Shown here piece by piece: positions 9,601 to 17,976 of a stretch of 64,000 nucleotides of DNA (within the stretch, counting starts at the first letter, position 1; the number at the start of each line of letters is the position of its first letter). Made by a program: the position numbers and the translations under genes. Below the pieces are notes generated by a model. That model was not told the DNA's origin, searched no databases, and saw nothing but the letters and a program-made list of their open reading frames with translations. The stretch is from Vibrio ponticus (GTDB lineage: Bacteria > Pseudomonadota > Gammaproteobacteria > Enterobacterales > Vibrionaceae). The stretch covers positions 1,736,001-1,800,000 of the forward strand of contig NZ_AP019657.1 in assembly GCF_009938225.1 (NCBI RefSeq), read 5' to 3'.

Positions 9601-12600
9601 CCTGATAAACCATAAACATAATCGCCATTTTGATCTTTTGGATTAAAGGCAAAATCAGCACTCCACGGTGTACTGCCTTGGATATCTTTGAGCTGAATGG
9701 TATCAAACAAACCGGTAGCCAGTTCTATACGCAGCAATGAATGCCAGTTGCCACGACCGATGACCATATAGCGACCATCTGGGCTGACATCCCCTGAATT
9801 TGCTCGTGACAGCGCGCCTTTACCTGAGTCAGGGCTCTTCTTAGTATCTAATATTTCATTCTTCGCAAAGGTATAAGTCTTTCCATTGCGATCTTGAATA
9901 ACCACATCATCGTGAGCAGCACGCAACGCCGTTAAATGTTGAAATTGCGCATTTTTGCTTTGATCAGCAACAAACAGGTGTATTTCACAACTTGAACGAC
10001 TGCCCTGAGTACAACCATATTGACTGTCAGAGCCAACACCGTATGTAAATCCATCTGCCTGACTTAAGCCCACGACTTTGATTTCATCGGTCGCCAGTGA
10101 CGAGTTAATCGGTTCAATCTGCAATTCACCACCGCTAGCAATCCACTTAGCGTATTGATACGCACCATTTCTGTCCGGTGCTTTTACTTGGACAAATCCA
10201 TCACAGCGTCCTGGTTCAGGCATCAAATCACCATCAACAAGATAAACCAGATGGTCTTCAACTTCACCGTCCTCAATCTTATTGCTATTGTGAGACAGTG
10301 TTAGTCGCAAGTATGTCGAACTCTCATTCGTCCACTTATGATTACCTTGCCAGTTTAGCTCTACTGCTTGAGGATAAGGGAAAGACTTAATAGCTAAAGT
10401 CGACTTCTCGTTATTGCTCATTACTCCGTCACGATCAAAGTCGATCCAAGCATTGAGGTGTGCAACCTTGCCGGTATTGTTAAGCACGTTGAATTCAGGT
10501 AAGACGACACTCTTCGTTCGCTTTAAAACGATTGGGGCGCTAAAGGTCAACTCATCGTTAAAGCCATTTTGATCGTCCCCTGACGCATATTCTGAACTGT
10601 GCGCTTCTTTTTCAACATCAGGAGCCTCATCGCCGATATAAAGATTTGGTACGACTCGGTAGCCAACCTTGAGTTCATTCTTATAACGACTAGGTAAGTC
10701 ACCATAATCTTTACCCACTTCACAGCCAAACTTCGCATTATCGAGGATATTGCCGGATGAACCGCCGATTGGTTTGAGTGATTTAAAAGCAATGCGTGTG
10801 ACATATTGACCATCAGGTACGGTATACAACCCAGTGTAATTTTGCCATTGGTTGGTTCCGGTGAAGGTTTGGCTTTCGACTAAATCGGTATTAGGCGCGC
10901 CAAAAAGCAAAGCAATCTGCTGCTCACCTGAAGGAGCACCCACAGTACGATTGGAGTAATCAAATGACCAACGGATCTTTTCACCCGGCGTTGTGACAAT
11001 ATCTTGATACATCACGGTAGGGTGATAAGCATTCATTTCTGCCACATTTTGGCTATTGTCAGAAGCCTTACTACTCACGTATTGGTTGTAATCGTTAAAC
11101 TCAATATGATTACGACGAGATATTGGGTAGTTCTGTGGGTCAGCGGTAGGATCAAGCTGCTGCACTGACCAACCCGCGACGGAGCTTTCGGGTGTATCCC
11201 AGCCATTATGTTCGCGTTCAATAAAGAAGTGCTCAAACGAGCCATTTTGTAAGCCAGCCTCACAACCTGCAACTTCTATTGAAGGTGCAGCTATCCACAC
11301 CTGGTAGTCTTCAACCTCACCATCTCTCGCGATGCCAGTTGGCTGTTCAACGTCATCTTGTTTGGTGGCATAACGCACACGCATAAAGGTCTCACCATGC
11401 ACATCATATGGCGATAAATGAAAGTCTGAGAGTCTATTTTGTCCGGCTTGTACGGCAACGCGATCAACAATTTTTTCAGAAACCCAACGCTGATTGCGTT
11501 CAAAACCATCCCAACTTCCGTCTTGGTTTTTATCCAACCAAATCGAGACGAACCCAGGCCTCGATGCATTAACAGTAATGGTATTGTCGACCACTTGCTC
11601 ATTACCGTTTTGATCGAGATAGTCGGTCAGCAACACTTTCATCGTTGAAGAGTTGCTGGAATTAACCGTGACACCGTCATCTTCTTGATCACTGCTGGCG
11701 GTACGAGATGGAAGACCATCCCTTTCGGCATCGACGTGGAACAAACAGCTCGTGCCATCACTAGGTAACAAACAAGTATCCGCCACTATCGTATGACGAG
11801 CGCCGTTACTTTTCGTGGTTACCGGATATGAAGTATCTTCCCAACCGGTAGCAAGATCTTGATTCGGAGCATCACCAAAATCGTAGTTTCCGCCGGATAC
11901 AATAACTGTTTGCCCCATCTCCGAGGTATTTCCGCACTTATCTATTGCTATAGAGGTAATAGCGTCACCGGCACTGAAACCAGCTGAATTCAAATTACAA
12001 TTGCTAATCTCACCTGTACCATCTAAACCGCATGTACCGAGAAATTCCGTCCCTTCAATCGTAGAGTCGCTCGCGTTACCATCTGCTTTATAGACTTCAA
12101 CAGTAAAATCTTCATAGCTTTGATGACAAGCTGTATAAGAGGCTAAATTACTTAAATAGACACTACCTCTAACCTGTCCATTAGATGAAACCTCTGTTAG
12201 TTCGGGAAAATCAATACCATAGTTACTAATACCGCCGGACAGCATATATTGACCATCATTGGGGGTGATCATACCGGCGTGGTCCACCGAGCGTAGGTCT
12301 ATCGCTAGCCCTCGAGTATTACGGAAAATGTTGCGACTTAATCGGTTCTGAGCGCCATAGTAAACTCGAATAGCTGATACATGCGCCTCATGCCCCCCAG
12401 CTGAAATATGGTCAACACCACTATTATAAAACGCGTTATTGGTAACCTCATTTCGCCAAGAAGAGTTTAAATATAGAGCCGCCGCCTCATCTAGCGTATC
12501 TTCTTTATTCACCGTATCATCAAAAATGTTGCGATGGATTGTGTTGTCATAGCCATTGTAAAACCTCAGCCCTGAGCCACGCATATCATTAAAGCGGTTT

Positions 12601-13463
12601 GCTTCTATTTCTATGTGGTTGCTGTCACTTAAGTTGATCGCATCATCAAAGTAACGCCAATTAATGCCTGCAATGCGAATATATTGGCTCTTTTTAATTC
12701 TTAATCCATAGTCTTGGTTTTCTGGGTTTGTTCGACCATTACGAATAAATAAAGGGCTTTCATCACCTGGTTTACCTGCATCAATATAGGTGCGGCTAAC
12801 ACCATTCATTTGCAAAGGTGATTGCAAAATAATTTCATTAATATGGTTCTTGAAAATGGCATTATCCACACCGGGCGTTCGACCCGACTGACGCAAGTTT
12901 TCCTTACTTAAATTAGTACCATTACGACCTGACGTTAAGTACGTAGTATTAATTAAAAATTGACGAAGCGAACCAACTCCGGAGTCATGATGGTTACTCA
13001 CCACGCTATAACTAAAACCTATGCTAGCATCAACGTCACGACCATTTACGTCCACATCACGCCCATAATCTTCACTGACAGTTGGATAAACACGCACAGG
13101 TAAACACGGAGTGCAATCACCACGCTCTGAATACAAGTCCCCATCTAAGTCTTGCGAACCCGTTCCGTGACCAGGCAAGTCCAATCGATACTCACCATTA
13201 GGAATATCATCAAAATCAAAGTAGCCATCATAACCAGTGTGAGTGACATACTTTTTGTGTGGATTGGATTTATTCGTTAATCTAACCTTGATTGAAATAC
13301 GGTGCATAGGTGACATACCATATGCTCGCGGATAATTACTTGAAACTCCACCATAGTCATAGTGTTCAAATACAAAGCCGCTTACATCACCTTCGTCATC
13401 ATCCGCAAAGGCAAACGATGACAGCAGCAGTGTAAAAATTAGTACTAACCAACTATTCTTCAT
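6633..13463 (-). CDS. mshQ: Giant MshQ-like protein, probable pilus-tip adhesin
   Basis: 2276 residues with an N-terminal signal peptide ending S-F-A-F-A. Domains read in order: a small beta-sandwich with D-G-Y-F-D-F-D-D-I-P-N-G-E-Y (about residues 25-100); a right-handed beta-helix region with repeated N-x-I-x-x-N-x-F turns (about 205-390); a GEVED domain ending D-G-E-V-E-D-Y near 717; a jelly-roll-like segment from N-G-S-F-E-H (about 735-910); a second GEVED ending near 1070; a propeller-like stretch with S-P-D-G-R-Y (about 1225-1300); a third ending G-E-I-E-D-H near 1557; and a long C-terminal MshQ-type (DUF6701-like) region from about 1700 to the end. Three D-x-N/D-x-D-G loops (near 645, 1010 and 1362) look calcium-binding. 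The ATG overlaps the mshP-like stop (ATGA), with GAGG upstream. It is far longer than typical MshQ. Adhesin role is inferred from family and position. Confidence 0.8.
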   Translation of the reverse strand: MKNSWLVLIFTLLLSSFAFADDDEGDVSGFVFEHYDYGGVSSNYPRAYGMSPMHRISIKVRLTNKSNPHKKYVTHTGYDGYFDFDDIPNGEYRLDLPGHGTGSQDLDGDLYSERGDCTPCLPVRVYPTVSEDYGRDVDVNGRDVDASIGFSYSVVSNHHDSGVGSLRQFLINTTYLTSGRNGTNLSKENLRQSGRTPGVDNAIFKNHINEIILQSPLQMNGVSRTYIDAGKPGDESPLFIRNGRTNPENQDYGLRIKKSQYIRIAGINWRYFDDAINLSDSNHIEIEANRFNDMRGSGLRFYNGYDNTIHRNIFDDTVNKEDTLDEAAALYLNSSWRNEVTNNAFYNSGVDHISAGGHEAHVSAIRVYYGAQNRLSRNIFRNTRGLAIDLRSVDHAGMITPNDGQYMLSGGISNYGIDFPELTEVSSNGQVRGSVYLSNLASYTACHQSYEDFTVEVYKADGNASDSTIEGTEFLGTCGLDGTGEISNCNLNSAGFSAGDAITSIAIDKCGNTSEMGQTVIVSGGNYDFGDAPNQDLATGWEDTSYPVTTKSNGARHTIVADTCLLPSDGTSCLFHVDAERDGLPSRTASSDQEDDGVTVNSSNSSTMKVLLTDYLDQNGNEQVVDNTITVNASRPGFVSIWLDKNQDGSWDGFERNQRWVSEKIVDRVAVQAGQNRLSDFHLSPYDVHGETFMRVRYATKQDDVEQPTGIARDGEVEDYQVWIAAPSIEVAGCEAGLQNGSFEHFFIEREHNGWDTPESSVAGWSVQQLDPTADPQNYPISRRNHIEFNDYNQYVSSKASDNSQNVAEMNAYHPTVMYQDIVTTPGEKIRWSFDYSNRTVGAPSGEQQIALLFGAPNTDLVESQTFTGTNQWQNYTGLYTVPDGQYVTRIAFKSLKPIGGSSGNILDNAKFGCEVGKDYGDLPSRYKNELKVGYRVVPNLYIGDEAPDVEKEAHSSEYASGDDQNGFNDELTFSAPIVLKRTKSVVLPEFNVLNNTGKVAHLNAWIDFDRDGVMSNNEKSTLAIKSFPYPQAVELNWQGNHKWTNESSTYLRLTLSHNSNKIEDGEVEDHLVYLVDGDLMPEPGRCDGFVQVKAPDRNGAYQYAKWIASGGELQIEPINSSLATDEIKVVGLSQADGFTYGVGSDSQYGCTQGSRSSCEIHLFVADQSKNAQFQHLTALRAAHDDVVIQDRNGKTYTFAKNEILDTKKSPDSGKGALSRANSGDVSPDGRYMVIGRGNWHSLLRIELATGLFDTIQLKDIQGSTPWSADFAFNPKDQNGDYVYGLSGDLKSLYRIAIRDVSSAEPAGSNTQLRLRLVLNSNSSVSNPEWPQRDSNNKLGSGGLAINKGGIMFAMTNGGRHDLNQDGKLSSYEKNHPTTALYSVDIAKQEIRFELKGVDESTSSNDAGGCSIHADYGDVPEFLESNDPAHHLGSNEELKLGHNWSADIGPGHDLEAASDLSDDGVTLKDRASNSSVNLVNDPLIPGRAYSIELDKRGSGVASAWVNWGIGTSWKRVDLSQALVVPSSPIAHGSRGYLRVRYAAQLVDSPYGEAGSGEIEDHSFVIGNPVKGVQVNAPGSPLTCEVAEYLVTLDVDGDQLSEDINVDVAFDNPPAGCWFSATPFSRINASSQTRCNDGQTISFAKGSELSRTLWVATDSELKDVILTATAKDIGSASDGARFTKEGFTIEPVNAPRYYKAGEEFNIQLVRKVALEDQVQCSVDTDYQGEKTFTFAFNKGKEEFLGALALKGQTLQASGEDRQISFSNGVSEVLAANYSESGMLELMARYLPVEGLEKSATFSSTVVPYALIVSQNYKDSDKSLVSGNSSTPFVSAGTPFVVEVSAINKQQQVTRNFDGQLSAGNKGYSAQVTVPSSKVSEMPKLTSAETGFKREFIQGQLRNRFKYDNVGSIATNWAVDSYRDQTGLNSFLDTSKVSDFADFANHVEVGYFYPDHFAMTRLYQVPMNHSGEAWTYFGKPDVDVSFVLDAKSANDSSLSFYDRSVLASGEKPSLAGITFDYGSVGLPSCSRALLVDENMNTDVFAGEWKGGQWQLEQDPNQFYRDQGCKQELANIQLFAHVEDNIESRDIPIYQQGDSSDNLASAAIALGEPIDVRYGRLVIENASGPINQLFPMAIETQYWDGSRFKLNDWDDWTQIGASNEAQLPDLDDVVTEAAVVGEAQPVLMSDSLQPTALSNGKSAVNIGANAPGHAVVPMTLSSGAEKWLGYCWEVDSNSATTIPSECNAPSSFWQPPKALATFGVSGGSNNVIYIKERYN

Positions 13464-13849
13464 GGTCTTACCTCTACTTCAAATCGACGGCTGACGCGAT
13501 ACGCTTCCACAGAGCACGTAGCGGTGGATGTCACTATGGTTGCCTCTTCATTCGGCACGCAGGATGCTTCAATGGTACAGCTTGGAAATGCAGCCAGTTG
13601 ATAACTCGGTAAACAAGAAGCTGTGCGACCTTCTTCCACAGGCACCAATTCGTAAACCAAGCGCTCAGCAAGTGAACGAGCTGCCCAATAAGCACGAGTA
13701 CTAAGCGTTTCATAAGTGTTAGCTTGCGACGACTGGGTATTCATATTAATAAGTTGCGCGGCAAAAAAGGTGCCGATGACCATCACAAATAGAATCACCA
13801 CCAAGGCACTGCCTTGCTGACGGTTATTGACCATTGAGAACTTGCGCAT
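13460..13849 (-). CDS. mshP: MshP/PilX-like minor pilin biogenesis protein
   Basis: 129 residues. After a short basic start comes Q-Q-G-S-A-L-V-V-I-L-F-V-M-V-I-G-T-F-F, the MshP/PilX-type N-terminus: a prepilin-like hydrophobic helix without the classical glutamate at position 5. The soluble part has five cysteines that may form disulphides. The gene overlaps mshO at its start (25 nt) and mshQ at its end (ATGA). An in-frame ATG at 13832-13834 is possible but has no ribosome-binding site; the ATG at 13849 has GGAG about 10 nt upstream. In PilX-like systems this subunit sits with other minor pilins at the pilus tip. Confidence 0.8.
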   Translation of the reverse strand: MRKFSMVNNRQQGSALVVILFVMVIGTFFAAQLINMNTQSSQANTYETLSTRAYWAARSLAERLVYELVPVEEGRTASCLPSYQLAAFPSCTIEASCVPNEEATIVTSTATCSVEAYRVSRRFEVEVRP

Positions 13850-14618
13850 TTTGCATAAACTCCACAGATTCTTTGCCGTTATTCATCGCAAGCGAAAAAC
13901 GTAAATCAACAGTACTTGAGTAAGTGCCGTTAAAACCAAGTGAGAAAACACCGCTCGTTTCTTGGATCCCCTCGGCAAATGGTTCTGAAGCTTGGCTATT
14001 GGCACTGCCAAGCCCCGCGAGCGCCAAAGGATAATCCGCGTAATAACGAATTTGTTTGTTTTCCACACACATCTGTCTTGCTTGCGGTTGATAGATAAAT
14101 AAACGATTGGAAGGGGTCAGCGGTATACGTGTTAGCGCTTCGTCAACAACTAATGAATCGTTGTCATAACTCTTTAGGGTATAAATTTGTCGATCCGGAT
14201 TCGCGCCTGAATATAGGTCTGCGGCAGAGCGTGGGTAAATACTAACCAAGCATTTTTCAGCATTAAAACAGCCAGACAAATCACCCACGATAGGATGAGC
14301 TAGAGGCAATTTCGTCTCACTGCTGTCACTGTCTAGAACCATCTGTTCAGGCACAAATTCACCAACATACAGTAGTGGGATATACTCTAAACAGCGCCCA
14401 TCTTCCAAGATTCTTGGGCTAAGCGGCACGGTATTCGCCAGTTCGCGACCAAAGCGTGCTAAAACAAAGCGCGCCTCTTCTAATGCCTCTAAACGATATT
14501 TATTTTCAACATAAACAGAGGTGCTCAGCACTCCAAAATTCATTAAACCCAGTGAAACAATGCCGATAATGACGATACTCACTATCATTTCAATCAGAGT
14601 AAAACCTTTAACTTTCAT
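13824..14618 (-). CDS. mshO: MshO-like type IV minor prepilin
   Basis: 264 residues beginning M-K-V-K-G-F-T-L-I-E-M-I-V-S, a textbook type IV prepilin leader: short basic leader, Gly at -1, Phe at +1 and Glu at +5, followed by a hydrophobic helix of about 20 residues. It would be cleaved and N-methylated by a prepilin peptidase. The large C-terminal domain (about 230 residues) suits a PilW/MshO-type minor pilin. The ATG overlaps the mshD-like stop by one base. Confidence 0.88.
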   Translation of the reverse strand: MKVKGFTLIEMIVSIVIIGIVSLGLMNFGVLSTSVYVENKYRLEALEEARFVLARFGRELANTVPLSPRILEDGRCLEYIPLLYVGEFVPEQMVLDSDSSETKLPLAHPIVGDLSGCFNAEKCLVSIYPRSAADLYSGANPDRQIYTLKSYDNDSLVVDEALTRIPLTPSNRLFIYQPQARQMCVENKQIRYYADYPLALAGLGSANSQASEPFAEGIQETSGVFSLGFNGTYSSTVDLRFSLAMNNGKESVEFMQNAQVLNGQ

Positions 14619-15148
14619 TAGAAGTTACTCCTAAAAGCATTAAAAACGAGAGGCTTTCCATTTTCACCGCGTTGAATCGCAACCGTCACTTGCTTCATCG
14701 GTGTCGGAGCACTTCCTTTAGGCAAGGCTTCGAAATTATCATTGGCATAACGCACCGTTACCGTGGCAAGAAAATCACGAAATGGACCAGTGGCGTCTAA
14801 ACCAAAGTCGGTAATAGAGATCGCCTTACCATCGGTGTCATAATCATCAAAGTCATCTCTAACGCTGTTGGTATCGTCCGCATCGCTGCCTAAAATAGCT
14901 GAACACCCATCGACTCCTTGACTTCCGCAACGCTCGACGAAGTGAATATTCACTTCATCAAACTCTCGAGAGTACATTTCTTGCAACAACCAAGTAGCAA
15001 CTTGTGACGCTCGCTGCTGAGTCAGTGCATCAGCCGTCTGCTTTGAGGTCGGTGCTAATAGGGATGAAAAAGCCAACATCAAAAAACCAGCGAGAGTGAT
15101 CGCCATAACGTTCTCGATAAGAGTAAAGCCTTTGTTATTCGCAGCCAT
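14618..15148 (-). CDS. mshD: MshD-like type IV minor prepilin
   Basis: I choose the ATG at 15146-15148 (176 residues) because a GAGGGG ribosome-binding site lies 7 nt upstream; an ATG two codons earlier is only 1 nt from that site. The N-terminus M-A-A-N-N-K-G-F-T-L-I-E-N-V-M-A is a type IV prepilin leader with Glu at +5. The C-terminal part is a small globular domain of the PilV/MshD type. The gene overlaps the 3' end of mshC and the start of mshO. Confidence 0.87.
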   Translation of the reverse strand: MAANNKGFTLIENVMAITLAGFLMLAFSSLLAPTSKQTADALTQQRASQVATWLLQEMYSREFDEVNIHFVERCGSQGVDGCSAILGSDADDTNSVRDDFDDYDTDGKAISITDFGLDATGPFRDFLATVTVRYANDNFEALPKGSAPTPMKQVTVAIQRGENGKPLVFNAFRSNF

Positions 15149-15635
15149 CAACATACCCCTCTTTATAGACAGTAATTTGTCTATCCCTGCCTTGAGGATT
15201 ACCCACGGTTATCTGCACATCTCGTGTCGTTACTCCGCTCGAATCAACACTACGACCCAAAGAGTCAAATTGTATTTTCTCGCCAGAAAAGCGAATGCCA
15301 CGTTGAATATCTTTTTCACTCAGCCTGACCAGTTGCGCACATTTAGGTCCGGTGCAGTCAACCGCAGGATTTAGTGTGATGGCGCCGTTTTGCCATTCGA
15401 TGTTGGTTGGATTAATTTGCACAATGTAAGGCTGGCTATTCGCCACATCATTCATCGCTTGGGTTTGCACACGACGAATCGCTGATTTTGCGGTAGCACA
15501 ATACGCTGGTACGGTAAAACCAGAAAAGGAAGGGAATCTTGTGTACGCGACAACCCCTATCACTGATAGAAGAATTATCGTTACGACTAACTCCACCAGC
15601 GTAAAACCAGTGGCATGACGCTTATATGGCAGCAT
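15135..15635 (-). CDS. mshC: MshC-like type IV minor prepilin
   Basis: 166 residues from the ATG at 15633-15635 (an in-frame TTG two codons upstream is less likely). The leader ends H-A-T-G-F-T-L-V-E-L-V-V, a clear prepilin site. The domain after the helix has four cysteines (Y-C-A-T, D-C-T-G-P-K-C, D-G-C-E), a pattern seen in FimT/MshC-like minor pilins. This is the first gene of the mshCDOPQ-type operon. In the standard MSHA locus the major pilin gene mshA lies just upstream; here the upstream neighbour is an unrelated enzyme gene, so the operon stands alone. Confidence 0.85.
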   Translation of the reverse strand: MLPYKRHATGFTLVELVVTIILLSVIGVVAYTRFPSFSGFTVPAYCATAKSAIRRVQTQAMNDVANSQPYIVQINPTNIEWQNGAITLNPAVDCTGPKCAQLVRLSEKDIQRGIRFSGEKIQFDSLGRSVDSSGVTTRDVQITVGNPQGRDRQITVYKEGYVDGCE

Positions 15636-15834
15636 GAGCAAGCAATTGAGTCTTTTGGTATTTTAATTAGTTTTTTCGTCTCAATTGTAACTCCATTAAA
15701 ACACAGTTACATGTTGTTTTTGGAACAACTTCACAATTTATTGATATTTAATTCAGTAAATAAACAGAAATGTGGTTTGGGTAATGTTTTCAGCTTGTTA
15801 AGCATATTCGCAGGCAATGTTTACTCTGTAGGAA

Positions 15835-15858
15835 AAAGCCTCGCGATGGCGAGGCTTT
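15835..15858 (-). terminator. Terminator after the glutathione transferase-like gene
   Basis: Perfect 10-bp stem AAAGCCTCGC / GCGAGGCTTT with loop GATG. On the minus strand it is followed by a T run, so it ends transcription of the gene that stops at 15867. Confidence 0.85.
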
Positions 15859-15866
15859 CTAGTCAA

Positions 15867-16811
15867 TTATAAGTGGTTTCTGTGATGAGGCGAGTCTAAA
15901 TCCAACTCTGGTCCAAGCGGCACAACTTGAGTTGGATTGATACCGGTATGACTAAAGTAATAGTGACGTTTAATATGATAAAAATCTGTCGTATGACGAA
16001 CGCCTTCAAACTGATAGAGCTCTTTTAAGTAACCTTGCAAGTGAGGATAATCGGCAATACGCTTTTTATTGCATTTGAAATGCCCAACATACACAGCATC
16101 AAAACGCACTAAGGTGGTAAATAAACGCCAGTCTGCTTCAGTGATCTCACTGCCAACCAGAAAGCGATGGGTCTCAAGATGACGCTCTACTCTATCCAAT
16201 GCAGAAAACAAGTTTTCATAGGCTTCCTCATACGCTTCTTGAGAGGTTGCGAAACCGCAGCGGTAAACTCCATTGTTAATGTTAGGGTAGATAAAGTCGT
16301 TCCACTCATCGATTAGCGAACGCAAGTGCTCAGGGTAGAAATCAAGATTATTATCCGTCAGCTGATTGAACTCACTGTTGAACATGCGAATGATTTCAGA
16401 CGATTCATTGCTAACAATCGTGTTAAGCTTTTTGTCCCACAAAACCGGCACCGTGACTCTACCCGTGTAATCAGCTTTAGCTTGTGTATAAATTTGATGC
16501 AAGCGTTTATGACCAAACAGTGGTTCAGGCAGTCCCATTTGCCAGCCTTCAGAAAGCATATCCGGGCAGACCACCGTGACATCGATATGCGCTTCAAGCC
16601 CCTTAAGAGAGCGAAAAATCAGAGTGCGATGTGCCCACGGGCAAGCTAAGGAAACGTAGAGGTGATAGCGCCCACTTTCAGGCTGAAACTTGGTATCCGG
16701 TTTATTTTCAATCCAATCACGAAAACCCGCATCTTCACGGACAAACTTGCCACCACTGGTTTTGGTGTCGTACCAAACATCATGCCATACACCGTCAACT
16801 AACTTACCCAT
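15867..16811 (-). CDS. yqjG: Glutathionyl-hydroquinone reductase (YqjG/ECM4-type glutathione S-transferase)
   Basis: 314 residues, matching the GS-hydroquinone reductase family. The N-terminal thioredoxin-like domain has the signature A-C-P-W-A-H-R-T (catalytic Cys in C-P-W-A, about residue 54), and a N-E-S-S-E-I-I-R-M-F segment binds glutathione. The C-terminal helical domain contains T-E-A-D-W-R-L-F-T-T-L-V-R-F-D, typical of this subgroup, and ends with the extra helix that distinguishes the family from ordinary transferases. The enzyme uses glutathione to reduce glutathionyl-hydroquinones in the cytoplasm. A GGGGAG site precedes the ATG. It is a single-gene unit with its own terminator. 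Confidence 0.9.
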   Translation of the reverse strand: MGKLVDGVWHDVWYDTKTSGGKFVREDAGFRDWIENKPDTKFQPESGRYHLYVSLACPWAHRTLIFRSLKGLEAHIDVTVVCPDMLSEGWQMGLPEPLFGHKRLHQIYTQAKADYTGRVTVPVLWDKKLNTIVSNESSEIIRMFNSEFNQLTDNNLDFYPEHLRSLIDEWNDFIYPNINNGVYRCGFATSQEAYEEAYENLFSALDRVERHLETHRFLVGSEITEADWRLFTTLVRFDAVYVGHFKCNKKRIADYPHLQGYLKELYQFEGVRHTTDFYHIKRHYYFSHTGINPTQVVPLGPELDLDSPHHRNHL

Positions 16812-16912
16812 AACCGTCTCCCCTTATGTGTTTTGATTAGTATAAGGTTTAGATTACGAGAGTTAAGCGGAAGAAGTTGCACAACACATTCAAAATTTTC
16901 TAACGAAACAAA

Positions 16913-16936
16913 AAACGCCCAACAAAGTGGGCGTTT
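16913..16936 (-). terminator. Terminator after the acetylpolyamine amidohydrolase gene
   Basis: Stem AAACGCCCA / TGGGCGTTT (9 bp) with a 6-nt loop, followed on the minus strand by a T run. It ends the two-gene polyamine operon. Confidence 0.82.
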
Positions 16937-16941
16937 CAATA

Positions 16942-17976
16942 TTAGCTCATAAAGCCATCAAGCACGGCAACCGTATTATAACCAAGGTCATCAACAGCAT
17001 AGCCGCCTTCAAACACAAAGAGCGTTGGGATACCTAATTGCCCCAATTGGGTACCAATGGCTTGGTAATCCGCACGTTTTAGCTTGAAGTAGCTAATTGG
17101 GTCATGCTCGTAAGTATCCATCCCCAAAGAAATGACTAATGCTTGAGCACCAAAAGCTTTGATCTTGTTCAATGCCGTGTGCAAAGCAGGCTCATAAAGC
17201 GACCAGTCTGTTTTGCCTTGTGGTAATGGTAAGTTAAGGTTGTAGCCTTTACCTTTACCCTCGCCCACTTCATCAGCAAAACCTAAATAGTGCGGATAGT
17301 CGTAATCTGGGTCGCCGTGAATCGAAACAAACAGCACATCATCGCGATCATAAAAGATGCTTTGTGTACCATTGCCGTGGTGGTAATCCAAATCTAGAAT
17401 CGCCACTTTATCTTTACCATTGCGACGTAAAGACTCAGCCGCAATTGCTGCATTGTTGATGTAGCAGTAACCACCCATCATGTCAGGAGCCGCGTGGTGA
17501 CCCGGTGGACGACACAACGCAAAAGCAGAGTGCTCGCCGTTAATTAGCAGCTCAGCACCGGTTAATGCGCAATCAGAAGCGGCTTCAATCGCTTGCCAGC
17601 TGGTTTTGGTGATCGCAGCGGTCATATCAAAGCTATAATAACCTAGCTTGCCTTCAATATCCTTTGGAATGCGATGGCGCAGGTAACGCGGGCTTACAAA
17701 ACAGTATGGAGACGCATCATGTTCACTACCAAAGCGCTCTTCCCACTCAGACCATGCCGACTGTAAAAACTCAACATAATCTTCAGTATGTACCCATTGC
17801 ATCGGGCGCGTGCCATAACTTTTCGGTTCACACACCGTAAAGCCACCATGCTCTTGCAAAGCATTCAGTACCATATCTGCACGCTCTGGCTTTTCGAAAC
17901 ACGGTGTTGGTTCACCTGACAGGAACTCATACTTAACGCGATGTAGGCGTTGTTTTTCGGTATAAATGACTTTCAC
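16942..17976 (-). CDS. Histone deacetylase-family acetylpolyamine amidohydrolase
   Basis: 344 residues with a full set of zinc-deacetylase motifs: R-P-P-G-H-H-A (the paired general-base histidines, about 158-159), L-D-L-D-Y-H-H-G-N-G-T (zinc ligands Asp and His, about 195-200), S-L-G-M-D-T-Y-E-H-D-P (third zinc ligand Asp) and F-E-G-G-Y-A-V (catalytic Tyr). Length and motifs fit the acetylpolyamine amidohydrolase branch (Mycoplana AphA type), which removes acetyl groups from acetylputrescine and similar compounds. It starts with GTG that overlaps the TAG stop of the upstream polyamine-binding protein gene, a strong sign of joint function. Substrate preference is inferred from family and neighbour. 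Confidence 0.87.
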   Translation of the reverse strand: MKVIYTEKQRLHRVKYEFLSGEPTPCFEKPERADMVLNALQEHGGFTVCEPKSYGTRPMQWVHTEDYVEFLQSAWSEWEERFGSEHDASPYCFVSPRYLRHRIPKDIEGKLGYYSFDMTAAITKTSWQAIEAASDCALTGAELLINGEHSAFALCRPPGHHAAPDMMGGYCYINNAAIAAESLRRNGKDKVAILDLDYHHGNGTQSIFYDRDDVLFVSIHGDPDYDYPHYLGFADEVGEGKGKGYNLNLPLPQGKTDWSLYEPALHTALNKIKAFGAQALVISLGMDTYEHDPISYFKLKRADYQAIGTQLGQLGIPTLFVFEGGYAVDDLGYNTVAVLDGFMS

